Source: DAISKN01 sp964553925
Lineage (GTDB): Bacteria; Acidobacteriota; Vicinamibacteria; Marinacidobacterales; SMYC01
Assembly (NCBI GenBank): GCA_964553925.1
Contig: CAZKNR010000264.1
Coordinates: 1-64,000, forward strand
Direction of reading: 5' to 3'
DNA length: 64,000 nucleotides
The notes under the pieces are model-generated. The model worked only from the letters and a program-made list of their open reading frames with translations, searched no databases and had not been told where the DNA came from. Positions within the stretch are counted from its first letter, which is position 1, and each line of letters opens with the position of its first letter. Both the position numbers and the translations under genes were made by a program. This document shows positions 51,607 through 61,472 of the stretch, one piece after another.

Positions 51607-52013
51607 GACTTGGGCGCGAAGCGCAGGCTTCCGCGCGGATGCCGAATCACGAGGCTCGAGCCCGGCCGTTCGAACGAGGTCGCGCCGTCGAGGGCGGCCA
51701 CGTAGTCGTCGAAAAGCGACGCTTCGCCGCAATACGCCCGCGTGCAGGCGAGAGCACCGATCTCGAGGTTCGTTCCCGCCGCGGAGTAGGAAGCGGAACA
51801 GCGGTTGCAGTCCGCACGCGCACTCACCTGGCCATCCGCGGTGAAGTCGGCGGTGTAGAACCCGGGCTCTACGATTCCCGTGGCTCCTCCGGCGATCTGG
51901 AAGGACTGGAGCTCCCACGAGCCCTGTACGCTTCCGGCGTTGCCGGGGCCGGCCGGCGAGTCCGAACATGAAAGGAACAGCAAAGCTGCGATACCCAAGG
52001 TGACGTTTCTCAT
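51603..52013 (-). CDS. META-domain (HslJ-like) lipoprotein
   Basis: A 136-residue lipoprotein with a lipobox LFLSC (Cys near residue 16). The body resembles META/HslJ domains: GSWELQSFQ, FTADGQVSARADCNRCSASY and LEIGALACTRAYC, with three Cys pairs possible in the periplasm. HslJ is linked to heat and novobiocin resistance in E. coli. ATG 52013 is preferred over an in-frame start at 52037 because the signal peptide begins there; TAGAAT lies 7 nt upstream, so it may be leaderless. Stop overlaps the convergent rsgA stop by 4 bp. Confidence 0.8.
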   Translation of the reverse strand: MRNVTLGIAALLFLSCSDSPAGPGNAGSVQGSWELQSFQIAGGATGIVEPGFYTADFTADGQVSARADCNRCSASYSAAGTNLEIGALACTRAYCGEASLFDDYVAALDGATSFERPGSSLVIRHPRGSLRFAPKS

Positions 52014-52037
52014 GGAGTAGATTCTAGCGCGCCGCAT

Positions 52038-52463
52038 TCACCGTTCGAGGCCGGATCGAATCGCGCGCAAGACGACGAGCGCGGTCTCGAGATCTTCGGG
52101 CTCCACCAGCTCTTCAACCGTCTGCTCCCACCCCCGAAGCTGCCTTTCGAGGCGCTCTCGGAGTCGAGCGCCTTCCTCTGTGGCTCTCAGAATCGGGGAG
52201 TGCCGGTGGTCGGGATTTGGTTCGAAACGAACGACTCGCGCTTCCGCGAGGAGATCCGCCACGCGCTGCACGCTCTGACGCGCCATCCCCATTCGGCGGG
52301 CGACTTGCGGGACGGTTCGACCCGATCCGATGGCGATCAGAACTTCCCAGCGAGCACGGGATTGTTTCTCCAGCCTGGCAACCTGCTCTCGCCGAAACTG
52401 GTAGAGGCGAGCGAGGGAGAGGGCTTCGTCCAGGACCCTCTGCGGCCGAGAATCGGGCTTCAT
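52038..52463 (-). CDS. MarR-family transcriptional regulator
   Basis: A 141-residue winged-helix regulator. WEVLIAIGSG, TVPQVARRMGMARQSVQRV (recognition helix) and the wing FEPNPDHRHSPILRATEEG are typical of MarR. It probably represses itself and the META lipoprotein gene 24 bp downstream. ATG 52463 is used; GTG 52478 is an alternative. Inverted repeats cover its promoter. Confidence 0.88.
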   Translation of the reverse strand: MKPDSRPQRVLDEALSLARLYQFRREQVARLEKQSRARWEVLIAIGSGRTVPQVARRMGMARQSVQRVADLLAEARVVRFEPNPDHRHSPILRATEEGARLRERLERQLRGWEQTVEELVEPEDLETALVVLRAIRSGLER

Positions 52464-52469
52464 ATTGGC

Positions 52470-52498
52470 AGCATACACCCATTACGACAGTATGCTGT
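52470..52498 (-). promoter_or_regulatory. Candidate MarR operator and promoter
   Basis: AGCATAC (52470-52476) and its complement GTATGCT (52490-52496) are 20 bp centre to centre, i.e. two helical turns. A second partial palindrome ACAG-N4-CTGT lies at 52487-52498. The first half overlaps the -10 (TATGCT on the minus strand), 6 nt from ATG 52463. Confidence 0.5.
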
Positions 52499-52692
52499 AA
52501 CTACGGATGAGGACAATTTCCCCAGGGATTTGAGTATGGAACAGGCCTCCAAGCTTGTAGTGGTTTTCCTTCATCGGTTCGGGGCATTCCCCGTCCCAGT
52601 TCGGTGCAGGTTGCCGGCCGCAAGAGCGGAGACAATACTCGTAAGTCATTGCACCCTCACGATGTCGAGCTTGGCGTCAGAACGCAGGTTCG

Positions 52693-52708
52693 TGGCACGG
52701 GGGTTGCA
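52693..52708 (+). promoter_or_regulatory. Sigma-54 promoter of giant surface protein gene
   Basis: TGGCAC-N5-TTGCA is an exact match to the sigma-54 -24/-12 consensus. The predicted start is near 52720, leaving a leader of about 70 nt with GAGGGG before ATG 52790. The rest of the gap (52499-52692) holds no gene; it may contain enhancer sites. Confidence 0.8.
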
Positions 52709-52789
52709 GTCCTGACGGCCATACCCCACAATTTTTGACATCGACAAAGCGAACGCGCCCAGGGAATCCCCCTGGAAGAGGGGAAGAGT

Positions 52790-55700
52790 ATGCGGAAACG
52801 TTCAGGGACACCATGGCGTCTGACGCTTGCCGCCGTTCTGACCACGATGGCCTCGCTCGCGTCGGCCCAGGCCCCCATCCAGACCTTCTACGTACCGCTT
52901 CCGGAGCAGGACATCCTCACGGCGCTCCGCGTTCTCGCGCCCGCCCTCCCGGACACCTCGATTCGCACCACCATTGGAATCACCGCTGCCGGCAACAACA
53001 CGCTCATCTACTACGACCACTGGGAGGACGGTTACGAGACCGACATCGCGAACCCGGTGCAAGCGACCTCCCAGGTGTGGGGGGACTCGAACGTCGCGAA
53101 CGGCGCGCCTCCGGGATGCGCCGTGAACGGTTGCGACGTGGTCAACGCCGGGGACGTCTTCATCCTTCAGAACGACGTTTTCGCCGACCCTCGTAACCCG
53201 GCGGTCATCCTCTACGACGGCAGGGACAAGATCGGAACCACTCTTCTCGTGGCCGTCACGCGCGCTGGCTGGCCCACCCCTACCGGAACCGTGCTCGCGG
53301 GCGCGGTGGAGGTCATCCCCACGAACGACTGGGGAGTGAACTACGAGGCGCCGGGCGGCGAAGGACTCTCCGCGATGTTCGACGACTCGCGGTTCGTCAT
53401 CATGGCGCAGCGTGCGAACACCATCGTTCGCGTCGACATCAACGACGACGGATTCGACGACATCGTCCAGACGCTGGGAGAAGGCCAGACTTTCGTCGTC
53501 GACGGTATCCTCCTGGGAAGCCGGGTGCAGACGAACCTTCCGGTCCACGTCACGTTCCTCACCAGCGACATCGGGTCGAACTACGAGATGCGCTGGTTCG
53601 GCATGATTCCCGTCAACCGCTGGACCGACAGCTACATCGCACCCGTCTCTACGCCTTTGGGTACGCTGGCGGCCCCCACCAGGGTCATTCTCTACAACCC
53701 CCACACCACAGCGCTTTCCGTCAACGTGAGCGACACCAGCGGGACCTCGACGGTCAGCGTTCCCGCGGGAGCTACCCTCCGCCACACCATGCTCGCCGAT
53801 TCCGGCGCGCTCTTCGCGTCCGCGGATGGGCGGGTGTTCTTCGCCATTTCCACCAGCGACGACGAGGGTCAGAGGAGCGAATGGGGGCATAGTCTCCTTC
53901 CGGCGTCGAGCCTCGCGCCGGCGGTCAAGGTTGGCTGGGCCCCGGGTCAGGTCACTCCCGGCCCGCCCCCGGCGGAGAACTCGAGCCCGGTCTGGGTCAC
54001 CGCCGCTTCCGCAACCACGCTCAACGTCGATTGGGACGACGACGGCACCGTCGATGCCACGGTGCCCATCACCGCTTTCCAGTCGGTGCGGCTCTTCGAT
54101 ACCTCTGATGGCGATCAGACGGGTGCGCGCATCTTCACTACGGACGGCACCCTCATCGCCGCGGCATGGGGACAGGACCCGAGCATTTCCTCTCCCGGGG
54201 CCCCGGCCCTCGACCTCGGAACTCTCGTGCTTCCCGCCCCGGACGTTACGATTCTCAAGAACAGCTCGCTCGCGACCGACCTCAACGGGAACGGTCTTCT
54301 CGATCCGGGTGACACGATCCTGTACACCCTCTTCGTGCTGAACACCGGCGTCGTGAACGCCGACGACGTCGTCGTCACCGACACTCCGGACATCTACACG
54401 ACATACGCGGCGGGGACCACCGAGATCCAGGCCGTCCCGTGGCCGGACGACTCGTCGCCTTTTACCCCGTTTCCTCTAGACGAGGCCGGCGTCAACCTGG
54501 GGACCCTTACGCCGGGCGAGTCGCGCACGATCACGTACGAGAGACTGCTGGGGAACCCTCTGCCTTCGCCCACGCAGCAGATCATCAACGTCGCAGAGGC
54601 CACTTATGGCACCGGCGTCGTGGTCTCGTCCACGAACGTGGGCGGGGTTACGCCGCCCCAGTTCACGGTGACCAAGACCTCGAACGTTTCTGGCTCGGCG
54701 CTTCCGGGCCAGGTCGTTCAGTACACCATCACCATCAACAACCCGACCCCACTGACTCAGACGGGCATCAGCGTTCTCGATGCGCTCCCCTCGGGTACCA
54801 CCTACGTCGCCGAGAGCACCACTGCCTCCGGACCGATTGCTCCGCGAACCGTCCGAGACGAGTTCAACGCCGTCGCCTACGGCAACAACGACGGCACCGA
54901 GAATTGGTTGGGGAACTGGACCGAGGTCGGCGATGACGCAAACCCCGCCGCGGGCGATCTGCAGGTCGTGACCAACCAGACCGCGCTCCGGCTACGCGTC
55001 CGCGCCAACAACAACTCCGCCACCCGCGCGGCCAACTTGACGGGGTACGGCAGCGCGACACTCACCTTTCTCCGAAGGCGGACGAGCCTGGACGACGCCA
55101 ACGACTACGTCGCCGTACAGGTTTCGAACGGGGGCCCGTTCACGGAAATCGTTCGCTTTCAAGGCCCCACCAACGATGGGGGCTACGTAGCTGAGAGCTT
55201 CGACATCAGCGCATTCATCTCGGCGAATACTCAGATCCGGTTTGAATCCTCCGGGAGCCTTGGCGGCAGCGACCAGGTCTACTTCGACAACGTCCAGATC
55301 GCGGGAGTGTCGACCGCGGTCAAGACGAACCAGGCGGCGGCTGTCAACCCTCTTCTCGACGGAGACCCGCCGAGCCTCGTTCTCGCCGGCGACGGCTTTC
55401 AGCTCGGGCCCGCACAGACTCTCACCGTGACCTACAGCGTTCAAGTGAACGACCCCCTCGTTCCCTTCCTCCCCTCGATCGTGAACGTGGTCGAGGTGGA
55501 TAGCGTTCAGAGCCTCTCTCCCACGTTCGCCACCAGGCTCGATGCCGTAGCGCCCGGCTCCATGGTCGGCGACCGCGTCTGGCTCGACGTGGACGGCGAC
55601 GGGGTACAGGATGTGGGCGAAGTCGGACTTTCGAACGTTCGCGTCCGGCTCTACCGCGATCCGAACGGGGTACCGGGGAGCGGGGACGAGGTCCTCGTGG

Positions 55701-58700
55701 GCACCGTCTTCACCGACGGCAACGGCAATTACCTCTTCGACCGGGTCTATCCCGGGACGGGAACTTTTTACGCGGAAGTGGACTCGACGACACTCCCCTT
55801 GGGTCTTTTCGCTTCCCCGGGGAACAACAACGGACGCGGGCCGTCCCTCGCCATCACCGGAAACGACGTCTACATGGCGAACGACTTCGGATACACCGCC
55901 CCCGCGGGAACGGCGATCGTGGGCGACCGGATCTGGAGCGATGCCGACGGAGACGGAGTCCAGGATCCGGGTGAAATTGGAATCGGAGGGGTCACCATTC
56001 GCCTCATGGCGCCGGGAACGGATGGTCTCTTCGGAACCGGCGACGACGTGCTTTCGGCGACCACCAGCACCGCCCCCGACGGAACGTATCTCTTCGTCGG
56101 CGTCGCTCCCGGCGTCTATCGCGTCGACGTGACCGAAACCGGCGCGGTCCTCACGGGCTACGTCCTGACGCTCGGGCCGGAGCCGAGCAATTCGATCCTT
56201 CTCGCCGGCGGGGACGTGGACGTATCGCGCGACTTTGGCTATCGGAATACCAGCTTGTTCTCTATCGCGAACGCGATCTGGGACGACGAGGACGGCGACG
56301 GCGTTCGGGATGCGGGTGAGGCGGGTATCGCCGGCGTCACCGTGGCCCTTCGGGACTCCGGAGGAAACCTCGTCGGGACCGCGCTGACCGACGCCAACGG
56401 AAACTTCCAGTTCTCCGGTCTCGGAAACGGCAATTACACCATCGACCTCACCGACACCGGCGGTCTTCTCACGAACCTGCAGCCGACGACGGCCGCGGCT
56501 ACCGCGGGGCAGCTCGCGGTCACCGTCTCCGGCGCGAACGTCTCCGCGGTGAGCTTCGGCTACAGGAGCCTCGGCACGATCGGCGAGGTCGTCTGGAGCG
56601 ACTCCGACGGCGACGGCGTCCGCGACCCGAGCGAGCCGGGAATCGGCGGCGTGACGGTGCGCATCATCATTTCGGGCCCCGACGGCCTCTTCGGAACCGC
56701 GGACGACGCCGTCATCGCGACCACCACCACCGCCATCGACGGCACCTACCGGTTCAACGGGCTTCCCCAGGCTTACTACCGCGTGCAGGTCACCGACACC
56801 GGAAACGTTCTCGCGGCATTCACCCAGACGGGCGACCCCGACGTCCTCATCGACGAGCAGGGGAACGTCCCTCTCCTCGCGGGCGCCGTCGACCTCATGA
56901 TGAACTTCGGCTACCAGAACGCGAGCCTCGGCGACGTGTCCGGCACCACCTTCGACGACACCGACACCGACGGAGTCCAGGACGGCGGCGAGAACGGGAT
57001 CGTGGGAGTGAGCCTGGATCTCGTCGCCGCGGGACCGGACGGAATCTTCGGAACCGTGGACGACTTCATCGTCGCCACCACGTTCACCGACGGAAGCGGC
57101 AACTACAGCTTCGCCGACGTCCCGAATGGCAACTATCGCGTCCGGGTCACCGACGTCGGAAACGTCCTCAACGGCTACACCCTGACGAGCGGTCTCGATC
57201 AGATCCCGGTGAGCGTCACCGGCGCGAACGTCTCGAACGTGGACTTCGGCTACGCCAGGGTTCCCGGCACCGGCACTATCGGCACTCGGGTCTGGCTCGA
57301 CGCGAACCGCGACGGGGTGGCGAACCCGTCCGAAGACGGCATCGGGAACGTCACCGTGAACCTCTACAGCGCGGGCCTCGACGGCATCGTCGGAAACGGC
57401 GACGACTCGCTCGTGGACACGGTCACGACCGACACCAACGGCTACTACACATTCACCGGCCTCGCGCCCGGGAGTTATTACGTGGACGTTGTCCAGGCGA
57501 CTCTTCCCGCGGGTCTCGCTCCCACTGTAGGAACCACCGACCCGACAGGGGTCATCCAGCTCGCGGACGGCCAGGCCTACAGTGGGGCCAACTTCGGCTA
57601 CGCCTCAGCCTCGGGGAGCCTCATCGGCGACGCCGTCTTCTACGACGCCAATGGCGACGGCTTTCAGGATCCAGGCGAGGCGGGGATCGGCGGGGTCGGA
57701 ATCACGGTCTCGGGCCCGTCCGGAACGTTCAATGTGGTGACCGATGCGGCCGGACTCTGGCTCGTCGCCGGTCTCGCCCCCGGGAACTACACGGTGACGG
57801 TAAACACCGCGACGCTACCCGCTGGCTACAACACCACTCCCACGAACGGACTGGCTTCGCGAAACTTCGCCATCGCCGCGGGAGCAGACTTCCTGAGGGC
57901 GGACTTCGGTTTCAACGCGCCCCCAGGCACGACCGGCACCATCGGCGACACCGTCTTTTTCGACACCAACGGAAACGGCGTGCAGAACGGCGGCGAAGGC
58001 GGGATCTCGGGCGTGACCGTGCGGCTTTTGAACGCGGGCGGAAGCGTCGTCGCGACGACCACCACCGGCGTGAACGGAAGCTACGATTTCATCGGCGTCC
58101 CCCCCGGGAATTACACCGTCGAGGTGACGGACATCTTCGGCGCTCTCGCCGGCCTCAACCTCTCCGCGGGGACGAACCCCTCCGGAGTCGTGACTCTCGC
58201 CGCGGGGGGAGACGTCAACAGCGTTGATTTCGGTTACACCTCTTCGGGCGGCGCCGGCTCCATCGGCGGCTTCGTGTGGCACGACACGGACGGTGACGGC
58301 GTCGTGGACGCGGCCGAGGCAAGCCTCGGCCTTCAGAGCGTCACCCTTCGGCTCTATCTCGACGTGAATGGAAACGGAGTCGTGAACCCCGGCATCGACA
58401 ACCTGATTCGAACGACGTCGACGGACGTCATCGGCGAGTACCAGATGAACGGGCTTCCGCCAGGAATCTACCTCGTCGACGTCACCGACACGCTCGGCGT
58501 CCTCGCCGGCTTCAGCAAGACCGCGGGAGCTGCCGGAGTCGACAACAACAGCCAGGCGGATCCCTACGCCATCACGCTCGGCTCGGGGACGTCCAACTTC
58601 ACCGCGGATTTCGGCTATCTCGCGGCGGGCACGAACGTCATCGCCGGCACCACGTTCTTCGACGTGGTCGGCGACGGCCTCCTGAACGGAACGGACACCG

Positions 58701-61459
58701 GCATCGATGCCGTCACCGTCTATCTCTATCGCGACCTCGACGCCGACGGCGTTCTCGACGTCACCGACCCGCGCATTGGAATTCTGAGCTCCGACGTGAA
58801 CGGCGACTACACGTTCTCGAACATGCCCTCGGGCAACTTCATCGTGGCGGTGGACGTCACCGGAACGTTCCTTCAGAGCTCGTTCCAGACGACCCAGCTC
58901 TCGACCGCCGCCGTCCAGCCGGTGTTGCTCGCGGGGTTGGGTTCGATCGGCAACGACTTCGGCTTCAACATTACCGCGACCCTCGTTACCCTCACGCGGT
59001 TCGACGCCTACGAGGACGGAGGCCAGGTCGTGGTGGAGTGGGTGACGGGCTCCGAGGTCGGCACCCTCGGGTTCTATCTCTTCCGCTGGGATCCCACTCT
59101 GCGCCGCTACGTGCAGGTCAACGATTCGCTCCTCCCGGGACTGCGCGCGCCTCAGGGCGGCCAGTACCGCCTGTTGGACGAGGACGCTCCCGTCGTTCCC
59201 GCCTCCGGCTCGCTCACGTACCTCCTCTTCGAAGCCGAAGAGGGCGGGGGCGAGCGGCGCTACGGCCCGTTCACGGTCCGCCTCGGGGCGCCGGGCGCGG
59301 CCGGCGCGAGCCTGACGACGGTCTTTGAGCGCAGAGCCCGGAGCCAGTCGTACGCGTCGGTCGAGCGTGCTGAGAAAGCGCGCCGCCGCCGCCTGGAGGT
59401 TCGAGCGCGGCGCGAGCCCGGCGGATTCGCGCGCCGATCGCGCAACGACGCGGCGATGAAGCTCCAGATCCAGAGCACCGGCGTCTATTTCGTGAGCGCA
59501 CAACGAATCGCCGCGGAGCTCGGGCTCACCGAGCGAGCCGCCTCGGGTCTCCTCGTTCGGGGAGGATACCGTCTCTCGAACGCCGGCGCCTCTGTCTCCT
59601 GGCTCGCGGCTCCCGGCGGAACCGGTCTCTACTTCTACGGCGAAGCGCTCTCGACGATGTACGCGAGCGAGAACGTCTACTGGCTCGCCGTCGGCAAAGG
59701 CCTCCCGATGAGCTCCGTCGCGGGCGCACCGACGCTCGACGGACCCGGATTCCACGTCCAGAGGGAGCACCTCGAGACGGATGCGTTCGCCGCGACTCTC
59801 GCCTCAACCGATCCGGACTCCGACTTCTGGTACTGGTCGTCGCTGATGGCGAGCCTCCCCGCCTACCGGACGGGAACCTACGGGTTCCAGGCGAGTGCCG
59901 TCGAGGGCGGCTCGGGCACGATGGCGACTTTGGAGGTTCACGCGTACGGGGCCACGACGACTCCCCATCGCCTCCGGGTCCGGGTGAACGGGAGCTTCAT
60001 CGGAGAGGCCGTATTCCGTGACGCGGTGCGGACGACCCTCCGCTTCGAGCTCGACCCCTCGATCCTCGTCGAAGGCGCGAACACCATCACCGTCGAAACG
60101 GTGCTCGAGCGCGGAGTCGCTTTCGACGTTGTCTACATCGACAGCCTCGAGGTCTCGTATCCTCGCCGTCACCAGGCGCTCTCGGACCGCGCGGGCTTTA
60201 CCGCCGCCGGATCGGGCGCCGTTCACGTCACCGGTTTCACCCTCGACGACGCGCTGGTCCTCGACGTCACCAACCCGAGGGCTCCCGCTCTCTTGAGCGG
60301 CATGAACCGCGTGGGCGGCGCCGTCCACTTCGAAGCTCAAGTCGCGCGCGGGTACTTCGCATTCGCATCCGCGGCGGTCGCCGAGCCTCTTGTGAGCGCC
60401 GTCCCGACGCTGAGCTCGCTTCGCGCCGGAGGCGCCGACTACGTTGTCATCACGCCTGAGAGCCTTCTGGAAGCGGCCAAGGAGCTCGCGGACTACCGCG
60501 AGGGCCAGGGCCTGAAAGCGCGAGTGGTGACGCTCGAGACCATTCACGACGAGCTTGGCTTCGGAATCCCGTCGCCGCACAACGTCAAGGCGTTTCTCGA
60601 GCTCGCCCACGGAAAGTGGAGCCCCGCTCCGCGTTTCGTGGTGCTCGTGGGAAAGGGCACGTACGACTTCAAGGACGTCGTGGGTAAGGGCGACAACCTG
60701 ATGCCGCCGCTGATGGCGGCGACGCCGAACGGACTCTATGCGTCCGATAACCGGCTCGCGGACGTCGCCGGAAACGACGGCGTTCCGGAGTTCATGATCG
60801 GCCGCATCCCCGTCCTGAGCGACGAGGAGCTCAGCGCCTACGTAGTGAAGCTCCGGGCTTTCGAGGGCGCGGGTCTCGGAGCGGCGCTCTTTCTCGCGGA
60901 CAATCCCGACGCGGCGGGAAACTTCCCCGCCGACAGCGAGAAGCTCGTAGCGCTTCTTCCCGCTGAAGTCGAGGCCCACCGGGTCTACCTCTCCCGGCTG
61001 ACGGTGGCTCAAGCGCGCCAGGAGCTGATGGCGAAGCTTCGGGATGGAGTCGGCTACTGGAACTACGTCGGCCACGGCGGTCTCGACCGCTTCGCGAGCG
61101 AGGGACTCTTCCTCACGACGGATCTCCCTCTTCTCGCGAACTCGGTGACTCCCATCGTCGCGAGCCTGACTTGCTCGGCGGGACGATTCGAGATCCCGGG
61201 CTGGGCATCGCTCGGTGAAGCGCTGGTGATGAAGGAGGACGGAGGGGCTGTCGCCGCCTGGACGCCCTCGGGCCTTTCGTACAACTCCCAGGCGATGATC
61301 CTGAACCAGGCGCTCGTGAAATCCCTCTACGACGGGAACACGGAGTATCTGGGCCAAGCGGTCCAGAGCGCTCTCGAGACCTTCTCGGAGGAGGGACAGC
61401 TCCGGTTCATGCTATCCATCTACAACCTGCTGGGGGATCCGGCGACGCGGCTTCGCTGA
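52790..61459 (+). CDS. Giant secreted protein: DUF11, ten SdrD-B repeats, C-terminal C25 (gingipain-type) protease
   Basis: A 2,889-residue secreted protein. The signal peptide ends near residue 27 (SLASA-QAP). Residues about 28-480 form an N-terminal beta-rich domain. Two DUF11-type segments (about 483-560 and 622-690) flank a jelly-roll-like insert. Ten SdrD-B-like repeats with calcium-type DxDGDG loops span about 924-2062. After a linker come a basic stretch (about 2180-2225) and a peptidase C25 domain from about 2550. His2762 (NYVGHGG) and Cys2795 (ASLTCSAG) are 33 residues apart, the same spacing as H211/C244 of gingipain RgpB. The end LLGDPATRLR is typical of C25 proteins, with no added sorting tail. 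It has a sigma-54 promoter. Confidence 0.88.
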   Translation: MRKRSGTPWRLTLAAVLTTMASLASAQAPIQTFYVPLPEQDILTALRVLAPALPDTSIRTTIGITAAGNNTLIYYDHWEDGYETDIANPVQATSQVWGDSNVANGAPPGCAVNGCDVVNAGDVFILQNDVFADPRNPAVILYDGRDKIGTTLLVAVTRAGWPTPTGTVLAGAVEVIPTNDWGVNYEAPGGEGLSAMFDDSRFVIMAQRANTIVRVDINDDGFDDIVQTLGEGQTFVVDGILLGSRVQTNLPVHVTFLTSDIGSNYEMRWFGMIPVNRWTDSYIAPVSTPLGTLAAPTRVILYNPHTTALSVNVSDTSGTSTVSVPAGATLRHTMLADSGALFASADGRVFFAISTSDDEGQRSEWGHSLLPASSLAPAVKVGWAPGQVTPGPPPAENSSPVWVTAASATTLNVDWDDDGTVDATVPITAFQSVRLFDTSDGDQTGARIFTTDGTLIAAAWGQDPSISSPGAPALDLGTLVLPAPDVTILKNSSLATDLNGNGLLDPGDTILYTLFVLNTGVVNADDVVVTDTPDIYTTYAAGTTEIQAVPWPDDSSPFTPFPLDEAGVNLGTLTPGESRTITYERLLGNPLPSPTQQIINVAEATYGTGVVVSSTNVGGVTPPQFTVTKTSNVSGSALPGQVVQYTITINNPTPLTQTGISVLDALPSGTTYVAESTTASGPIAPRTVRDEFNAVAYGNNDGTENWLGNWTEVGDDANPAAGDLQVVTNQTALRLRVRANNNSATRAANLTGYGSATLTFLRRRTSLDDANDYVAVQVSNGGPFTEIVRFQGPTNDGGYVAESFDISAFISANTQIRFESSGSLGGSDQVYFDNVQIAGVSTAVKTNQAAAVNPLLDGDPPSLVLAGDGFQLGPAQTLTVTYSVQVNDPLVPFLPSIVNVVEVDSVQSLSPTFATRLDAVAPGSMVGDRVWLDVDGDGVQDVGEVGLSNVRVRLYRDPNGVPGSGDEVLVGTVFTDGNGNYLFDRVYPGTGTFYAEVDSTTLPLGLFASPGNNNGRGPSLAITGNDVYMANDFGYTAPAGTAIVGDRIWSDADGDGVQDPGEIGIGGVTIRLMAPGTDGLFGTGDDVLSATTSTAPDGTYLFVGVAPGVYRVDVTETGAVLTGYVLTLGPEPSNSILLAGGDVDVSRDFGYRNTSLFSIANAIWDDEDGDGVRDAGEAGIAGVTVALRDSGGNLVGTALTDANGNFQFSGLGNGNYTIDLTDTGGLLTNLQPTTAAATAGQLAVTVSGANVSAVSFGYRSLGTIGEVVWSDSDGDGVRDPSEPGIGGVTVRIIISGPDGLFGTADDAVIATTTTAIDGTYRFNGLPQAYYRVQVTDTGNVLAAFTQTGDPDVLIDEQGNVPLLAGAVDLMMNFGYQNASLGDVSGTTFDDTDTDGVQDGGENGIVGVSLDLVAAGPDGIFGTVDDFIVATTFTDGSGNYSFADVPNGNYRVRVTDVGNVLNGYTLTSGLDQIPVSVTGANVSNVDFGYARVPGTGTIGTRVWLDANRDGVANPSEDGIGNVTVNLYSAGLDGIVGNGDDSLVDTVTTDTNGYYTFTGLAPGSYYVDVVQATLPAGLAPTVGTTDPTGVIQLADGQAYSGANFGYASASGSLIGDAVFYDANGDGFQDPGEAGIGGVGITVSGPSGTFNVVTDAAGLWLVAGLAPGNYTVTVNTATLPAGYNTTPTNGLASRNFAIAAGADFLRADFGFNAPPGTTGTIGDTVFFDTNGNGVQNGGEGGISGVTVRLLNAGGSVVATTTTGVNGSYDFIGVPPGNYTVEVTDIFGALAGLNLSAGTNPSGVVTLAAGGDVNSVDFGYTSSGGAGSIGGFVWHDTDGDGVVDAAEASLGLQSVTLRLYLDVNGNGVVNPGIDNLIRTTSTDVIGEYQMNGLPPGIYLVDVTDTLGVLAGFSKTAGAAGVDNNSQADPYAITLGSGTSNFTADFGYLAAGTNVIAGTTFFDVVGDGLLNGTDTGIDAVTVYLYRDLDADGVLDVTDPRIGILSSDVNGDYTFSNMPSGNFIVAVDVTGTFLQSSFQTTQLSTAAVQPVLLAGLGSIGNDFGFNITATLVTLTRFDAYEDGGQVVVEWVTGSEVGTLGFYLFRWDPTLRRYVQVNDSLLPGLRAPQGGQYRLLDEDAPVVPASGSLTYLLFEAEEGGGERRYGPFTVRLGAPGAAGASLTTVFERRARSQSYASVERAEKARRRRLEVRARREPGGFARRSRNDAAMKLQIQSTGVYFVSAQRIAAELGLTERAASGLLVRGGYRLSNAGASVSWLAAPGGTGLYFYGEALSTMYASENVYWLAVGKGLPMSSVAGAPTLDGPGFHVQREHLETDAFAATLASTDPDSDFWYWSSLMASLPAYRTGTYGFQASAVEGGSGTMATLEVHAYGATTTPHRLRVRVNGSFIGEAVFRDAVRTTLRFELDPSILVEGANTITVETVLERGVAFDVVYIDSLEVSYPRRHQALSDRAGFTAAGSGAVHVTGFTLDDALVLDVTNPRAPALLSGMNRVGGAVHFEAQVARGYFAFASAAVAEPLVSAVPTLSSLRAGGADYVVITPESLLEAAKELADYREGQGLKARVVTLETIHDELGFGIPSPHNVKAFLELAHGKWSPAPRFVVLVGKGTYDFKDVVGKGDNLMPPLMAATPNGLYASDNRLADVAGNDGVPEFMIGRIPVLSDEELSAYVVKLRAFEGAGLGAALFLADNPDAAGNFPADSEKLVALLPAEVEAHRVYLSRLTVAQARQELMAKLRDGVGYWNYVGHGGLDRFASEGLFLTTDLPLLANSVTPIVASLTCSAGRFEIPGWASLGEALVMKEDGGAVAAWTPSGLSYNSQAMILNQALVKSLYDGNTEYLGQAVQSALETFSEEGQLRFMLSIYNLLGDPATRLR
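55559..58975 (+). repeat. Ten SdrD-B-type repeats (about 340 bp each)
   Basis: Ten diverged units, each opening with a pattern like GDxVWxDxDGDGVQDxGExG, start near 55559, 55908, 56254, 56575, 56925, 57274, 57614, 57935, 58257 and 58635. Each unit ends with a FGY motif. The Asp-rich loops suggest calcium binding and a stiff rod. Divergence between units is high, so recent expansion is unlikely. Confidence 0.85.
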
Positions 61460-61472
61460 TACATTTGCCGGC

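Noticed and set aside
57815..59770. 651-codon antisense frame in the giant gene
   Set aside because: Mirrors the repetitive SdrD-B coding; no independent evidence.
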